Assembly (NCBI GenBank): GCA_022511045.1 | Contig: JAFLSF010000016.1 | Span: forward strand, 1 to 38,798 | Source: Prevotella sp. | Lineage (GTDB): Bacteria; Bacteroidota; Bacteroidia; Bacteroidales; Bacteroidaceae | DNA: 38,798 nt | Reading direction: 5' to 3' | Shown: piece after piece, positions 8,833-16,985 of the stretch | How the letters are laid out: each line of letters opens with the position of its first letter | Position numbering within the stretch: the stretch's first letter is position 1 | Notes under the pieces: generated by a model | What the model saw: only the letters and a program-made list of their open reading frames with translations | What the model was told of the DNA's origin: nothing | Databases searched by the model: none | Translations under genes and position numbers: made by a program

Positions 8833-9147
8833 TTAAAGCAGTGCTTGAAACTTCTCCTCCAGTTTAGGTTTGGACTGAGCCCCAACCAGTTTATCGACAA
8901 CCTGCCCATCCTTGAAGAAAAGGATGGTGGGGATATTACGAATACCAAACTCTACTGCTAAGTCCTCGCACTCCTCTACATCACACTTGCCAACAGTAAT
9001 TTTACCAGCGTATTGCTCTGCCAATTCAGAAATAATTGGAGCTACCATACGGCATGGACCGCACCACGTTGCCCAGAAATCAACTACTAACGGTTGATCA
9101 CCATTCTTCAGACTCTCAAAGTTCTCAGTTGTAATTGTTACTTCCAT
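8833..9147 (-). CDS. trxA: Thioredoxin
   Basis: This small cytoplasmic disulfide reductase has 104 aa, the standard thioredoxin length. The active site WCGPC is at residues 28-32, preceded by VVDFWAT, and the cis-proline segment NIPTILFF follows. No signal peptide is present. It lies 104 bp downstream of dnaE on the same strand with no obvious terminator between, so it is probably co-transcribed or expressed from a weak internal promoter. The convergent hairpin at 8776-8815 ends the transcript. Confidence 0.95.
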   Translation of the reverse strand: MEVTITTENFESLKNGDQPLVVDFWATWCGPCRMVAPIISELAEQYAGKITVGKCDVEECEDLAVEFGIRNIPTILFFKDGQVVDKLVGAQSKPKLEEKFQALL

Positions 9148-9251
9148 AAAATTATATTTTAGTGATTAAATGATTTGTTCTCTTGATACTATTTCTACAA
9201 ATATTGTGCCAATTCCATACTTTTACTTCCAATTCTTACCATCTCCTCCCC

Positions 9252-12200
9252 TTAGTTTATCTTATAGTCCAAAGCTTGAGTTTGTTCAATAAACTGTACT
9301 AATGCACTCTTGACATCAACTTCTTTCGACTTGCTGCGCAAGAGCACATGGTACTTACCAGCAGAATCGTGAAGTTGGAAAAAAAGTTTAGTGCTACCTG
9401 GATGGTTATCTATTAGTTCTGCTAATTCTGACACCACCTGGTCGTCAAGCAAATCCGTAGTCAGTGAAATCGTGATACGATCAATAGCTCGCTCTTTTAC
9501 TGTCTGCAAATATTCAATATTCTTCACTTTCAGCTGCATAATATTACTATTCCAAAAACGAGGTTCTACTTTCGCAGTAATATAAACAGATGCCCCTTCT
9601 ATGAACCTGCTATTAAACTGCCCCCAGTCTTCGCCGAAGATAGCCAATTCACCAGAGCCACTAAAGTCCTCTAAGGTAACAAAACCACAAGGATTCTCTC
9701 GCTTGTCAAAACCTGTGCGAACAGCTGTTACAATACCACCTATAATAACATCCTCACGGTCTTTCAATTGATTGACGTCTGCCAATTCGTCACAATGGGT
9801 ATTACATAAGTTATCAAGCACTATCTTAAACTCATCCAACGGATGAGCTGAAAGATATATACCCACGAGTTCACGCTCTTTATTCAGTCGCTCTATATCA
9901 CTCCAAAGTACATCTACTTTTGGCAAGGGTGGGGTCTGAATCTCCACACCATCATCAAAGCCGCCAAACAACGAATTCCGTGCTTGCTGCTTTTCTGCTT
10001 GATAGATCTGACCATAGCGAATTATGATATCAATAAACGTATCGCCTTTACTGTTTTTGGCAAAAAAGTCCTCGCGACGCAGTCCAAAACTGTCGAAAGC
10101 GCCACTTAGTGCCAGCGACTCAATAGCCTTACGATTTACCTGACTAAAGTTAATTCGCTGTACGAAATCGAAAATATCTTTATACAGACCATTCTTATTG
10201 CGTTCATCAATAATTGCCTGCGCCACACTATCACCCATGCCTTTAAGTGCTGCTAGTCCAAAACGTATCTCGCCTTTTTTGTTGACACCAAATTTCTGAT
10301 ACGACTCGTTAACATCTGGTCCAAGAGCGGCAATACCCATAGTCTTGCACTCGTCCATAAGTTTAGTGATTTCTGCAATTTGATCACGGCGACGACTCAT
10401 AATAGCTGCCATGAATTCTGCAGGATAGTTAGCCTTGAGATATGCTGTTTGGAAAGCAACCCATGAATAGCAGGCAGCATGAGATTTATTAAAAGCATAA
10501 GACGCGAAAGCCTCCCAGTCACCCCATATCTTCTCCAACACTTTAGGGTCATGGCCATTTTTCTTGCCACCCTCTATAAACTTAGGCTTCATAGCATCTA
10601 CAATGTCTTTCTTCTTCTTACCCATCGCCTTACGTAAAGCATCACTTTCGCCACGTGTAAAATCAGCCAACAAACGCGAAAGCAACATCACCTGCTCTTG
10701 ATAAACAGTAATACCATAGGTATCCTTTAAATATTTCTCCATGATAGGTATATCGTAGGTAATAGGCTCCTCTCCATGCTTGCGACGAATAAACTGAGGA
10801 ATATATCCCATAGGACCTGGGCGATAGAGGGCATTCATAGCTATAAGATCTTCAAAAACAGTGGGTTTCAGTTCACGTAAGTATTTCTGCATACCAGAAG
10901 ACTCAAACTGGAAGGTACCAATGGTGCGCCCCTGCTGATAGAGTTCATAAGTTGCTGGATCATCAATAGGAATATTGTCCAAATCAATGTCTATGCCTCG
11001 TGTCTGCTTAATAATAGCGCAAGCCTCCTTCAACTCTGAAAGTGTTTTTAATCCGAGGAAGTCCATCTTGATGAGTCCTGTCGACTCTATGACATGGCCA
11101 TCATATTGTGTACAGTTAGTCTTCTGGCCTTTGAAGTCCGGATCATCAGCCGTTGATATTGGAACCCAATCGCTAATGGGATCACGACAGATAATAAAGC
11201 CACAAGCATGAATGCCCGTACCGCGAACAGTACCCTCAAGCATCTTGGCGTATCTAATTGTATTGCGCAGGGAGGGATCGTTGCTGGCCTCAGCATTGCG
11301 CAGTTCTGGGACAGCCTTAATAGCATTCACAAGATTCATTTTTGGCGTCTGACCACCCACTTCGGGCAAACGATCAGGAATAGCCTTACACAAAGCATTT
11401 GATACTGCTATAGGCACTTTCTCTACACGTGCCACGTCCTTGATACTATTTTTCGTTGCCATAGTGGCATAGGTGATGATATGGGCACAATTCTCATGGC
11501 CATACTTATCTTCCACCCATTTCAATACACGCCCACGTCCATCATCATCAAAGTCAGTATCAATATCTGGTAATGAGATACGATCAGGATTAAGGAAACG
11601 CTCAAACAGGAGATCATATTTCAATGGGTCTATTTTGGTAATACCTAAGCAATAAGCCACCACAGAACCTGCAGCCGATCCGCGTCCTGGTCCAACCATT
11701 ACGCCTAACTCATCGCGAGCTGAATTGATAAAATCCTGCACAATAAGGAAATAGCCAGGAAAGCCCATCGTCTTCATAATATGCAGTTCAAAACGTACAC
11801 GGTCGTCTACTTCTGCAGGTATTGGGTCACCATACAAACGCCTAGCCCCTACGTATGCCAATTTGGCCAAATAGTCAGCCTCAAACTTGATACGATAAAG
11901 TTTGTCGTAACCTCCTAACTTCTGTATTTTCTGCTCACCCTTTTCACGGGATAAGGGATTTTTACCGTTCTCATCACAGGTAAACTCCTCAAAGAGTTGT
12001 TCTTCCGTGAATTTCTGCCGCCACTCGTCTTCCGTGCCAAACTCCTCTGGGATAGGGAAGAAAGGCATGATAGGGTCGTGATCTATACTGTATATCTCTA
12101 CCTTATCTAATATTTCACAGGTATTAGCTAACGCCTCTGGCACGTCTTGAAATACCTCATTCATCTCCTCACGTGTCTTAAACCACTCCTGCTTGGAATA

Positions 12201-12977
12201 GAGCATACGAGTTGGGTCATTAAGGTCCTTTCCTGTAGAAAGACAAAGCAGATGATCGTGTGCCTCTGCATTTTCTTGATCAACAAAATGGGCATCATTG
12301 GTACAGATAAGTTTAATTCCATACTCGCGAGCCAATTCAATAATTACTTTATTGGCTTGCTGCTGCAAAGGAAAGGTCTCACGGTTAGCACGGATGGCAG
12401 GATCTTTCACCTCATGACGCTGTAGTTCTAGATAATAGTCTTCACCAAACACACGGCGATACCATTCTATCGCCTCGCGGGCACCTGCGATGTCGTTGTT
12501 TAGTATCTTTTTGGGCACTTCACCAGCAATACATGCCGAACAGACAATAAGTCCCTCATGAAAGCGTTCTAAATCTTCACGATCAGTACGTGGCCGCATA
12601 TAATAACCATCAACCCATGAATTCGAGACTAATTTAATAAGGTTTTTATAACCTTTATAATTTTTTGCCAATACAATAAGGTGATAACCGCTCTGATCTT
12701 CCTTGCCTCGACGCAACAACTTGGAGCCATGACGCGACACATACATCTCACAGCCAAAAATGGGTTTAAAAGGCTCCTTGCCATCTTTCTTACGACCTTT
12801 GTTAATACCACCCACATAATCATGAAACTCCTTGATACCAAACATATCACCATGATCAGTTATCGCCATACCACGCATTCCGTTATTCAAGGCTTTGTCA
12901 ACCAACTGCTTTATACTTGACTGCCCATCAAGTATCGAATAGTATGTATGTACATGAAGATGGATAAAGTCTTCCAT
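9252..12977 (-). CDS. dnaE: DNA polymerase III subunit alpha
   Basis: This is the replicative polymerase catalytic subunit, 1241 aa. The N-terminal PHP domain starts HLHVHT (residues 6-11) with TDHGDM at 40-45. The polymerase core has GPGRGSAAGS (429-438) and the catalytic Asp motif PDIDTDF (470-476). The fingers and helix-hairpin-helix region follow (GMGDSVAQAIIDERN). A C-terminal OB-fold (about 1070-1160, IIGGIVTAVRTGFDKRENPCGFVTLEDFSG) and a tail end the protein. Length and domain order match DnaE rather than PolC, as no exonuclease insert is present. The start MEDFIHLHVHT is the family start, 33 nt after its own -7 box. Confidence 0.96.
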   Translation of the reverse strand: MEDFIHLHVHTYYSILDGQSSIKQLVDKALNNGMRGMAITDHGDMFGIKEFHDYVGGINKGRKKDGKEPFKPIFGCEMYVSRHGSKLLRRGKEDQSGYHLIVLAKNYKGYKNLIKLVSNSWVDGYYMRPRTDREDLERFHEGLIVCSACIAGEVPKKILNNDIAGAREAIEWYRRVFGEDYYLELQRHEVKDPAIRANRETFPLQQQANKVIIELAREYGIKLICTNDAHFVDQENAEAHDHLLCLSTGKDLNDPTRMLYSKQEWFKTREEMNEVFQDVPEALANTCEILDKVEIYSIDHDPIMPFFPIPEEFGTEDEWRQKFTEEQLFEEFTCDENGKNPLSREKGEQKIQKLGGYDKLYRIKFEADYLAKLAYVGARRLYGDPIPAEVDDRVRFELHIMKTMGFPGYFLIVQDFINSARDELGVMVGPGRGSAAGSVVAYCLGITKIDPLKYDLLFERFLNPDRISLPDIDTDFDDDGRGRVLKWVEDKYGHENCAHIITYATMATKNSIKDVARVEKVPIAVSNALCKAIPDRLPEVGGQTPKMNLVNAIKAVPELRNAEASNDPSLRNTIRYAKMLEGTVRGTGIHACGFIICRDPISDWVPISTADDPDFKGQKTNCTQYDGHVIESTGLIKMDFLGLKTLSELKEACAIIKQTRGIDIDLDNIPIDDPATYELYQQGRTIGTFQFESSGMQKYLRELKPTVFEDLIAMNALYRPGPMGYIPQFIRRKHGEEPITYDIPIMEKYLKDTYGITVYQEQVMLLSRLLADFTRGESDALRKAMGKKKKDIVDAMKPKFIEGGKKNGHDPKVLEKIWGDWEAFASYAFNKSHAACYSWVAFQTAYLKANYPAEFMAAIMSRRRDQIAEITKLMDECKTMGIAALGPDVNESYQKFGVNKKGEIRFGLAALKGMGDSVAQAIIDERNKNGLYKDIFDFVQRINFSQVNRKAIESLALSGAFDSFGLRREDFFAKNSKGDTFIDIIIRYGQIYQAEKQQARNSLFGGFDDGVEIQTPPLPKVDVLWSDIERLNKERELVGIYLSAHPLDEFKIVLDNLCNTHCDELADVNQLKDREDVIIGGIVTAVRTGFDKRENPCGFVTLEDFSGSGELAIFGEDWGQFNSRFIEGASVYITAKVEPRFWNSNIMQLKVKNIEYLQTVKERAIDRITISLTTDLLDDQVVSELAELIDNHPGSTKLFFQLHDSAGKYHVLLRSKSKEVDVKSALVQFIEQTQALDYKIN

Positions 12978-13010
12978 ATATGATTCTTAATATATCAACA
13001 TTTGAAGGTG

Positions 13011-13042
13011 TAAAGTTACGGCGAAAAGGTGAGAAAACCAAA
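13011..13042 (-). promoter_or_regulatory. Promoter of dnaE
   Basis: On the minus strand, TTTG (complement of 13039-13042), a 20-bp gap, then TAACTTTA (complement of 13011-13018) fits TTTG-N20-TAnnTTTG with one mismatch in the last base. The dnaE ATG at 12977 is about 33 nt downstream. It lies back to back with the psd promoter, and their -33 boxes are 15 bp apart. Confidence 0.65.
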
Positions 13043-13057
13043 AGAATAGCGTAAAAA

Positions 13058-13089
13058 TTTGTAAGATTAACAAAAAAGACGTACCTTTG
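13058..13089 (+). promoter_or_regulatory. Promoter of psd-pssA-DUF4834
   Basis: TTTG at 13058-13061, a 20-bp gap and TACCTTTG at 13082-13089 match the Bacteroidetes consensus fully. The psd ATG at 13124 follows after 34 nt. Confidence 0.8.
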
Positions 13090-13123
13090 TCGCATAAAAC
13101 GAATATACTACTATACTAACCTC

Positions 13124-13813
13124 ATGGGAGATAGAATAAAAAAGTTAAAGAAAATCAGAATACATCGCGAGGGAACTAACGAGCTAACGTTAAGCATGCT
13201 AGGACTTAGCATAGGGGGTTGTTTATTATGGCTGATGCTAGACACGAAAATTCCGTTTTGGATATTCATCACTGTACTGGGTGCTACGTGGTTAATGGCT
13301 CTGAACTTCTATCGTTGTCCCATTCGCTATTTCAATGGTGACACGGAGAAACTGGTAGTTGCTCCTGCTGATGGTAAAATTGTTGTTGTAGAAGAGGTTG
13401 AAGAGAATACTTATTTTCAGGACAGAAGGTTAATGATAAGCATTTTTATGAGTCCGCTCAATGTCCATGCTAACTGGTTCCCCGTTGACGGAACAGTCAA
13501 GTTTGTCAAACACTTCGACGGTAACTACCACAAAGCATGGTTGCCTAAAGCCAGCGAGGAAAACGAACACGCTGATATTTTGATTGAGACTCCAGACGGG
13601 CAAGAAGTATTGGTACGTCAGATAGCAGGGGCTATGGCTCGTCGTATTGTTACTTATGCTAAAGAAAGTGAAGAATGTTACATTGACGAGCACTTAGGCT
13701 TTATCAAATTAGGTTCCCGTGTAGATGTCTTTTTACCACTGACAACCAAGCCTTGTGTAACAATGCATCAACCCACCATAGGCGACCAGACGGTAATAGC
13801 TAAGTTACATTAG
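13124..13813 (+). CDS. psd: Phosphatidylserine decarboxylase (short, pyruvoyl-dependent)
   Basis: It makes phosphatidylethanolamine from phosphatidylserine at the inner membrane. The 229-aa protein belongs to the short PSD class. Two hydrophobic segments lie at about 22-60, followed by [14 protein letters not shown] (78-91) and [16 protein letters not shown] (108-123). The self-cleavage site is L-G-S at 196-198. By family knowledge the chain splits between Gly197 and Ser198, and the serine becomes the pyruvoyl cofactor. It lies 19 nt upstream of pssA, the preceding enzyme of the same pathway, which supports the assignment. Confidence 0.94.
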   Translation: MGDRIKKLKKIRIHREGTNELTLSMLGLSIGGCLLWLMLDTKIPFWIFITVLGATWLMALNFYRCPIRYFNGDTEKLVVAPADGKIVVVEEVEENTYFQDRRLMISIFMSPLNVHANWFPVDGTVKFVKHFDGNYHKAWLPKASEENEHADILIETPDGQEVLVRQIAGAMARRIVTYAKESEECYIDEHLGFIKLGSRVDVFLPLTTKPCVTMHQPTIGDQTVIAKLH

Positions 13814-13832
13814 TAACCAAGAATCAAGTATT

Positions 13833-14513
13833 GTGAAAAAACATATCCCTAATACCATTACCTGCTGCAACCTTATTTCTGGTTGTATTGCAACTTTTTG
13901 GGCGTTTCGCGGAGTATGGAATATAGCTCTGCTATTTATCGTTATCGGGGCCATTTTTGATTTCTTCGATGGTATGACGGCTCGATTATTGCATGTTTCA
14001 TCCCCTATTGGCAAGGAACTTGACTCGTTGGCTGATGATGTTACTTTCGGTCTTGCGCCTTCTGCTATTCTATTCAATTTCTTGGAGAAAGGAGTATCAT
14101 ATTTGCCATATCAGTGGATAGTGTATGTAGCTTTTGTGATGGCGGCATTCTCGGCCTTGCGTTTAGCTAAGTTTAACCTAGATGAGCGACAAGCGATGGG
14201 ATTTATCGGACTTCCAACTCCCGCTAATGCCCTATTTTGGGGAGCTTTAATAGTAGGTACAGGCGAGTGGCTTTTGTCTTCCCCTTATTTATATTATGGG
14301 GTCGTTGCAGGCATCCTTATTAGTTGTTGGTTGCTGGTAAGTGAAATTCCTATGTTTGCCCTGAAGTTTAAAACATGGAGTTGGCAAGGTAATGAAATTA
14401 AGTATATCTTCATCCTTACTTGTATTCCGTTGTTACTGTTATTAAGTGTCAGCGGTCTGGCAGCCATCATTGCTTGGTACATAACCCTATCAATAATCAA
14501 TAAATATGTTTAA
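13833..14513 (+). CDS. pssA: CDP-diacylglycerol-serine O-phosphatidyltransferase
   Basis: An integral membrane enzyme of 226 aa that makes phosphatidylserine from CDP-diacylglycerol and serine. It has the CDP-alcohol phosphotransferase signature D46-G47-x2-A50-R51-x8-G60-x3-D64-x3-D68 and about seven hydrophobic segments. The start is a GTG (GTG AAA AAA CAT), which gives the family-typical N-terminus KKHIPNTITCCNL; no ATG sits at an equivalent place. The gene overlaps the following DUF4834-like gene by 8 bp, indicating translational coupling. Confidence 0.93.
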   Translation: MKKHIPNTITCCNLISGCIATFWAFRGVWNIALLFIVIGAIFDFFDGMTARLLHVSSPIGKELDSLADDVTFGLAPSAILFNFLEKGVSYLPYQWIVYVAFVMAAFSALRLAKFNLDERQAMGFIGLPTPANALFWGALIVGTGEWLLSSPYLYYGVVAGILISCWLLVSEIPMFALKFKTWSWQGNEIKYIFILTCIPLLLLLSVSGLAAIIAWYITLSIINKYV

Positions 14514-14901
14514 TATTATGCTGCAAGGATTACTTGGAATACTGGCCTTTATATTCTTTTTTATTGTTCTTGTGCTTATGCTGACAGGCAGTATGATTAT
14601 GAGAGCTATCCGCCGCATGCGGAAAGCTGCTGAGCAGGCCGCCGAGGCTCAGAAACAACAATACCGTGAGGAGACTGGAAGACAGCGTAGTCAATATAGC
14701 CAACGAGCACAAACGACAAGCAACAATAACGCAAAAACACATAGTCAATCAGAAGACGATAATAACGCTGGCCAGTCCAAACAGACCAGCTACTCTACTA
14801 CTACAGGAGAGACTATTATAGATAATCATCATCACCATCGCTCTGGCCGCAAGATTTATGACGATACTGATGGCGAATATGTAGACTTTGTTGAGGAATG
14901 A
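14506..14901 (+). CDS. DUF4834-like single-pass membrane protein
   Basis: A 131-aa protein of unknown function. Residues 6-33 form one strongly hydrophobic membrane segment. A basic stretch follows (RAIRRMRKAAEQ), then a low-complexity polar region rich in Q, S, N and T. A HHHH stretch lies near 108-111 and the acidic end is YDDTDGEYVDFVEE. I recognise this architecture as the small Bacteroidales family usually found after pssA (DUF4834), but no biochemical role is known to me. Its start overlaps the end of pssA by 8 bp, so it is the last gene of the psd-pssA transcription unit. Confidence 0.8.
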   Translation: MFNIMLQGLLGILAFIFFFIVLVLMLTGSMIMRAIRRMRKAAEQAAEAQKQQYREETGRQRSQYSQRAQTTSNNNAKTHSQSEDDNNAGQSKQTSYSTTTGETIIDNHHHHRSGRKIYDDTDGEYVDFVEE

Positions 14902-14938
14902 GAAAAGGGCTGTACAGCCCTTTTCTCATTTTTTTATT
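14900..14938. terminator. Bidirectional terminator, 28-bp perfect palindrome
   Basis: GAGAAAAGGGCTGT at 14900-14913 is perfectly complementary to ACAGCCCTTTTCTC at 14914-14927, and a T-rich run follows on the plus strand. The stem begins within the DUF4834-like stop codon region and ends 29 bp before the pyrH stop. It therefore separates the two convergent units. Confidence 0.88.
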
Positions 14939-14956
14939 ATAATGTTCGCAGTTCTC

Positions 14957-15667
14957 TTAATTGTGTACCAATGTACCTATCTCCTCACCATCCATTACTT
15001 TCTTCAAGTTTCCAATCACATCCATGTTAAAAACATAGATGGGTAAATTATTGTCAGAGCACATGCAAATGGCTGTGAGATCCATTACTTTTAAACCGCG
15101 TGCAAGTATCTCCTTATAGGTAATGCTATCGAATTTCATAGCTGTAGGGTCTTTTTCTGGGTCGGCAGTATAGATACCATCCACACGTGTACCCTTGAGC
15201 ATAACATCGGCTTCAATTTCTATGCCACGCAAACTCGAGCCTGTGTCCGTAGTAAAGTAAGGGGAACCCGTGCCCGCAGAGAAAATGCAAACATAGCCCT
15301 GCTCCATAGCATCAATGGCTTTCCATTTCGTATAGAACTCACCAATAGGCTCCATACGAATAGCTGTCATCACTTTGTTTTTCACGCCAATAGCACCTAA
15401 AGCCGAACTCAGTGCAAGCGAGTTAATCACCGTAGCACACATGCCCATCTGATCACCTTTCACACGGTCAAAGCCCTTCTGGCTTCCACTTAGTCCACGA
15501 AAGATATTGCCGCCTCCTATGACGATGCCTATCTGCACATCCATCTCGCTCACTTCCTTAATCTGTCGTGCGTAGTCGCTCAATCGCTCAGGATCTATTC
15601 CATAGCCCTGCTTACCCATCAGACTCTCGCCAGAGAGTTTTAGGAGAATTCTTTTAAATCTTGCCAT
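14957..15667 (-). CDS. pyrH: Uridylate kinase (UMP kinase)
   Basis: It phosphorylates UMP to UDP with ATP in pyrimidine nucleotide synthesis. The 236-aa amino-acid-kinase-fold protein opens with RILLKLSGESLMG. It continues with IVIGGGNIFRG, then FSAGTGSPYFTTDTGSSLRGIEIEAD (UMP and ATP site segments) and VDGIYTADP. The length is normal. It follows birA by 42 bp on the same strand and probably shares its transcript. Confidence 0.96.
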   Translation of the reverse strand: MARFKRILLKLSGESLMGKQGYGIDPERLSDYARQIKEVSEMDVQIGIVIGGGNIFRGLSGSQKGFDRVKGDQMGMCATVINSLALSSALGAIGVKNKVMTAIRMEPIGEFYTKWKAIDAMEQGYVCIFSAGTGSPYFTTDTGSSLRGIEIEADVMLKGTRVDGIYTADPEKDPTAMKFDSITYKEILARGLKVMDLTAICMCSDNNLPIYVFNMDVIGNLKKVMDGEEIGTLVHN

Positions 15668-15709
15668 GTTACTTTATTATTAAATCATTTATATGATACG
15701 ACTTTTCAT

Positions 15710-16417
15710 TTACAGAATGAACTTGACTTCCTTGAAGGCATATCTCCGCTCCTGTCCGTCTTCATCCGTCATCACCAAGCGTCCATCAGGCTCTACATTC
15801 GTAATTGTCGCCTTAAAACGGCCATAGGAATCCTCGTACACTGCTTCTTTCCCCTTTAGGAAACATCTTTCTTTAAAGGAGAGAAAGATATTTTCTTCTT
15901 TAAAAGGAACTTTCAGACCATGTAGACATTCGTGTAGTAGCGTCTCACGATTGATCTCCTGCCCCGTCAAATGAAAGAGAGAAACAGGATTGGGAGCATC
16001 ACCTTTAAAGTCTTTTTGATTGACATTCAATCCTATACCGACAATACTATTCTTGACCGTATTGCCCTGAAGAGTGTTTTCAATCAATATGCCAGCTATC
16101 TTCCGACCATTAACATAAATATCATTAGGCCATTTTATCTCAACTCGCTGCCCGTTGAGACGTTTTTCCAGAATCTCACAGAGAGCAACGCTCACCATTG
16201 CAGGAATGGAAAACTGGCGGGAAGCATGAAGATTCTGGGGATGTAACAATACAGAAAACAACAGATTCTTCCCACGTTCCGATTCCCATGTGTTAGTGCC
16301 ACACCCGCGTCCTGCCGTCTGAAAGTCGGCCCATACCACCATATCGCCTTCGCCATGTTCCTTGAGCCAGCAATTGGTAGAGTCTATTTCGTCAAGATGG
16401 ATAATGTTCCAATTCAC
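15710..16417 (-). CDS. birA: Biotin-[acetyl-CoA-carboxylase] ligase, short form
   Basis: It activates biotin with ATP and attaches it to the biotin carboxyl carrier protein. The protein is 235 aa from the chosen start. It has IDSTN near the N-terminus, the biotinyl-AMP loop GRGCGTNTW, KWPNDIYVNGRKIAGIL with the catalytic lysine, and a C-terminal SH3-like end. It lacks the N-terminal helix-turn-helix of E. coli BirA, so it should be an enzyme only, not a repressor. I start it at the GTG at 16417 (then NWNIIHLDEIDSTN). The frame is open to a TTG at 16432, but that codon overlaps the TATCTTTG promoter box. Confidence 0.92.
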   Translation of the reverse strand: MNWNIIHLDEIDSTNCWLKEHGEGDMVVWADFQTAGRGCGTNTWESERGKNLLFSVLLHPQNLHASRQFSIPAMVSVALCEILEKRLNGQRVEIKWPNDIYVNGRKIAGILIENTLQGNTVKNSIVGIGLNVNQKDFKGDAPNPVSLFHLTGQEINRETLLHECLHGLKVPFKEENIFLSFKERCFLKGKEAVYEDSYGRFKATITNVEPDGRLVMTDEDGQERRYAFKEVKFIL

Positions 16418-16421
16418 GCCA

Positions 16422-16429
16422 CAAAGATA
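16422..16429 (-). promoter_or_regulatory. -7 box of birA, 4 nt from the start codon
   Basis: On the minus strand this reads TATCTTTG, a perfect TAnnTTTG box, followed by TGGC and the GTG at 16417. The expected transcription start falls at or near the GTG. No TTTG is visible at -33, where the tandem heptamers lie. Confidence 0.65.
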
Positions 16430-16436
16430 CAAAAAA

Positions 16437-16465
16437 GTTAAGAGTTAAGGGTTAAGAGTTAAGAG
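16437..16465. repeat. Four tandem 7-bp repeats between the birA and tadA promoters
   Basis: GTTAAGA, GTTAAGG, GTTAAGA, GTTAAGA and a trailing G occupy 16437-16465. The array is flanked by an A6 run on the left and a T6 run on the right. It covers the -33 region of both divergent promoters, so a change in copy number would alter spacing for both genes. Confidence 0.9.
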
Positions 16466-16472
16466 TTTTTTG

Positions 16473-16480
16473 TATCTTTG
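16473..16480 (+). promoter_or_regulatory. -7 box of tadA, 4 nt from the start codon
   Basis: TATCTTTG at 16473-16480 is followed by CAAC and the tadA ATG at 16485, the mirror image of the birA arrangement. The expected transcription start coincides with the start codon. No -33 TTTG is seen; the tandem heptamers occupy that place. Confidence 0.65.
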
Positions 16481-16484
16481 CAAC

Positions 16485-16928
16485 ATGGAGCAAGTGAAGA
16501 AGGACGAAATGTTTATGCGTAAGGCTTTGGAAGAAGCTCAACAAGCCCTCAGCAAAGGCGAAGTACCCATAGGAGCTGTAGTGATATGTAAAGATCGGGT
16601 CATTGCTCGTGCCCACAACCTTACAGAGGTACTCCACGATGTCACTGCTCATGCTGAGATGCAGGCTGTCACAGCAGCTGCCAACGAACTGGGTGGGAAA
16701 TACCTTACGGACTGTACGCTATACGTCACTGTAGAGCCCTGTATCATGTGTGCAGGTGCTTTAGGATGGAGTCAGATACCCCGCATTGTGTATGGATGCC
16801 GCGACGAGAAACGAGGCTACAATAACTATGCACCTCAAGCTCTACATCCCCGCTGTACAGTAACTGGCGGCATCCTTAAAGAGGAATGCCGCCAGCTGAT
16901 GCAGGATTTCTTTCAGCAGAAACGCTGA
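16485..16928 (+). CDS. tadA: Nucleoside deaminase, probably tRNA adenosine(34) deaminase
   Basis: A 147-aa zinc-dependent deaminase. The motifs are HAEMQAV (H56, E58) and PCIMCAG (C86, C89), the three zinc ligands and the catalytic glutamate of the cytidine/deoxycytidylate deaminase fold. GEVPIGAVV near residue 25 and the DEKRGY/NNYAP region resemble TadA, which converts A34 to inosine in tRNA-Arg. A guanine deaminase-type role is less likely from the motif context but not excluded. The ATG at 16485 is preferred over an in-frame TTG at 16470 that lies before the promoter -7 box. Confidence 0.88.
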   Translation: MEQVKKDEMFMRKALEEAQQALSKGEVPIGAVVICKDRVIARAHNLTEVLHDVTAHAEMQAVTAAANELGGKYLTDCTLYVTVEPCIMCAGALGWSQIPRIVYGCRDEKRGYNNYAPQALHPRCTVTGGILKEECRQLMQDFFQQKR

Positions 16929-16985
16929 AGTATTGCTTATCGCTTTTTACTTGTATCGTACCTTTTATTTTTGATACTTGCTTAT

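Noticed and set aside
16929..16985. Terminator between convergent tadA and the M6 protease gene
   Set aside because: T-rich with scattered GTATC/GATAC pieces, but no stem strong enough to call.
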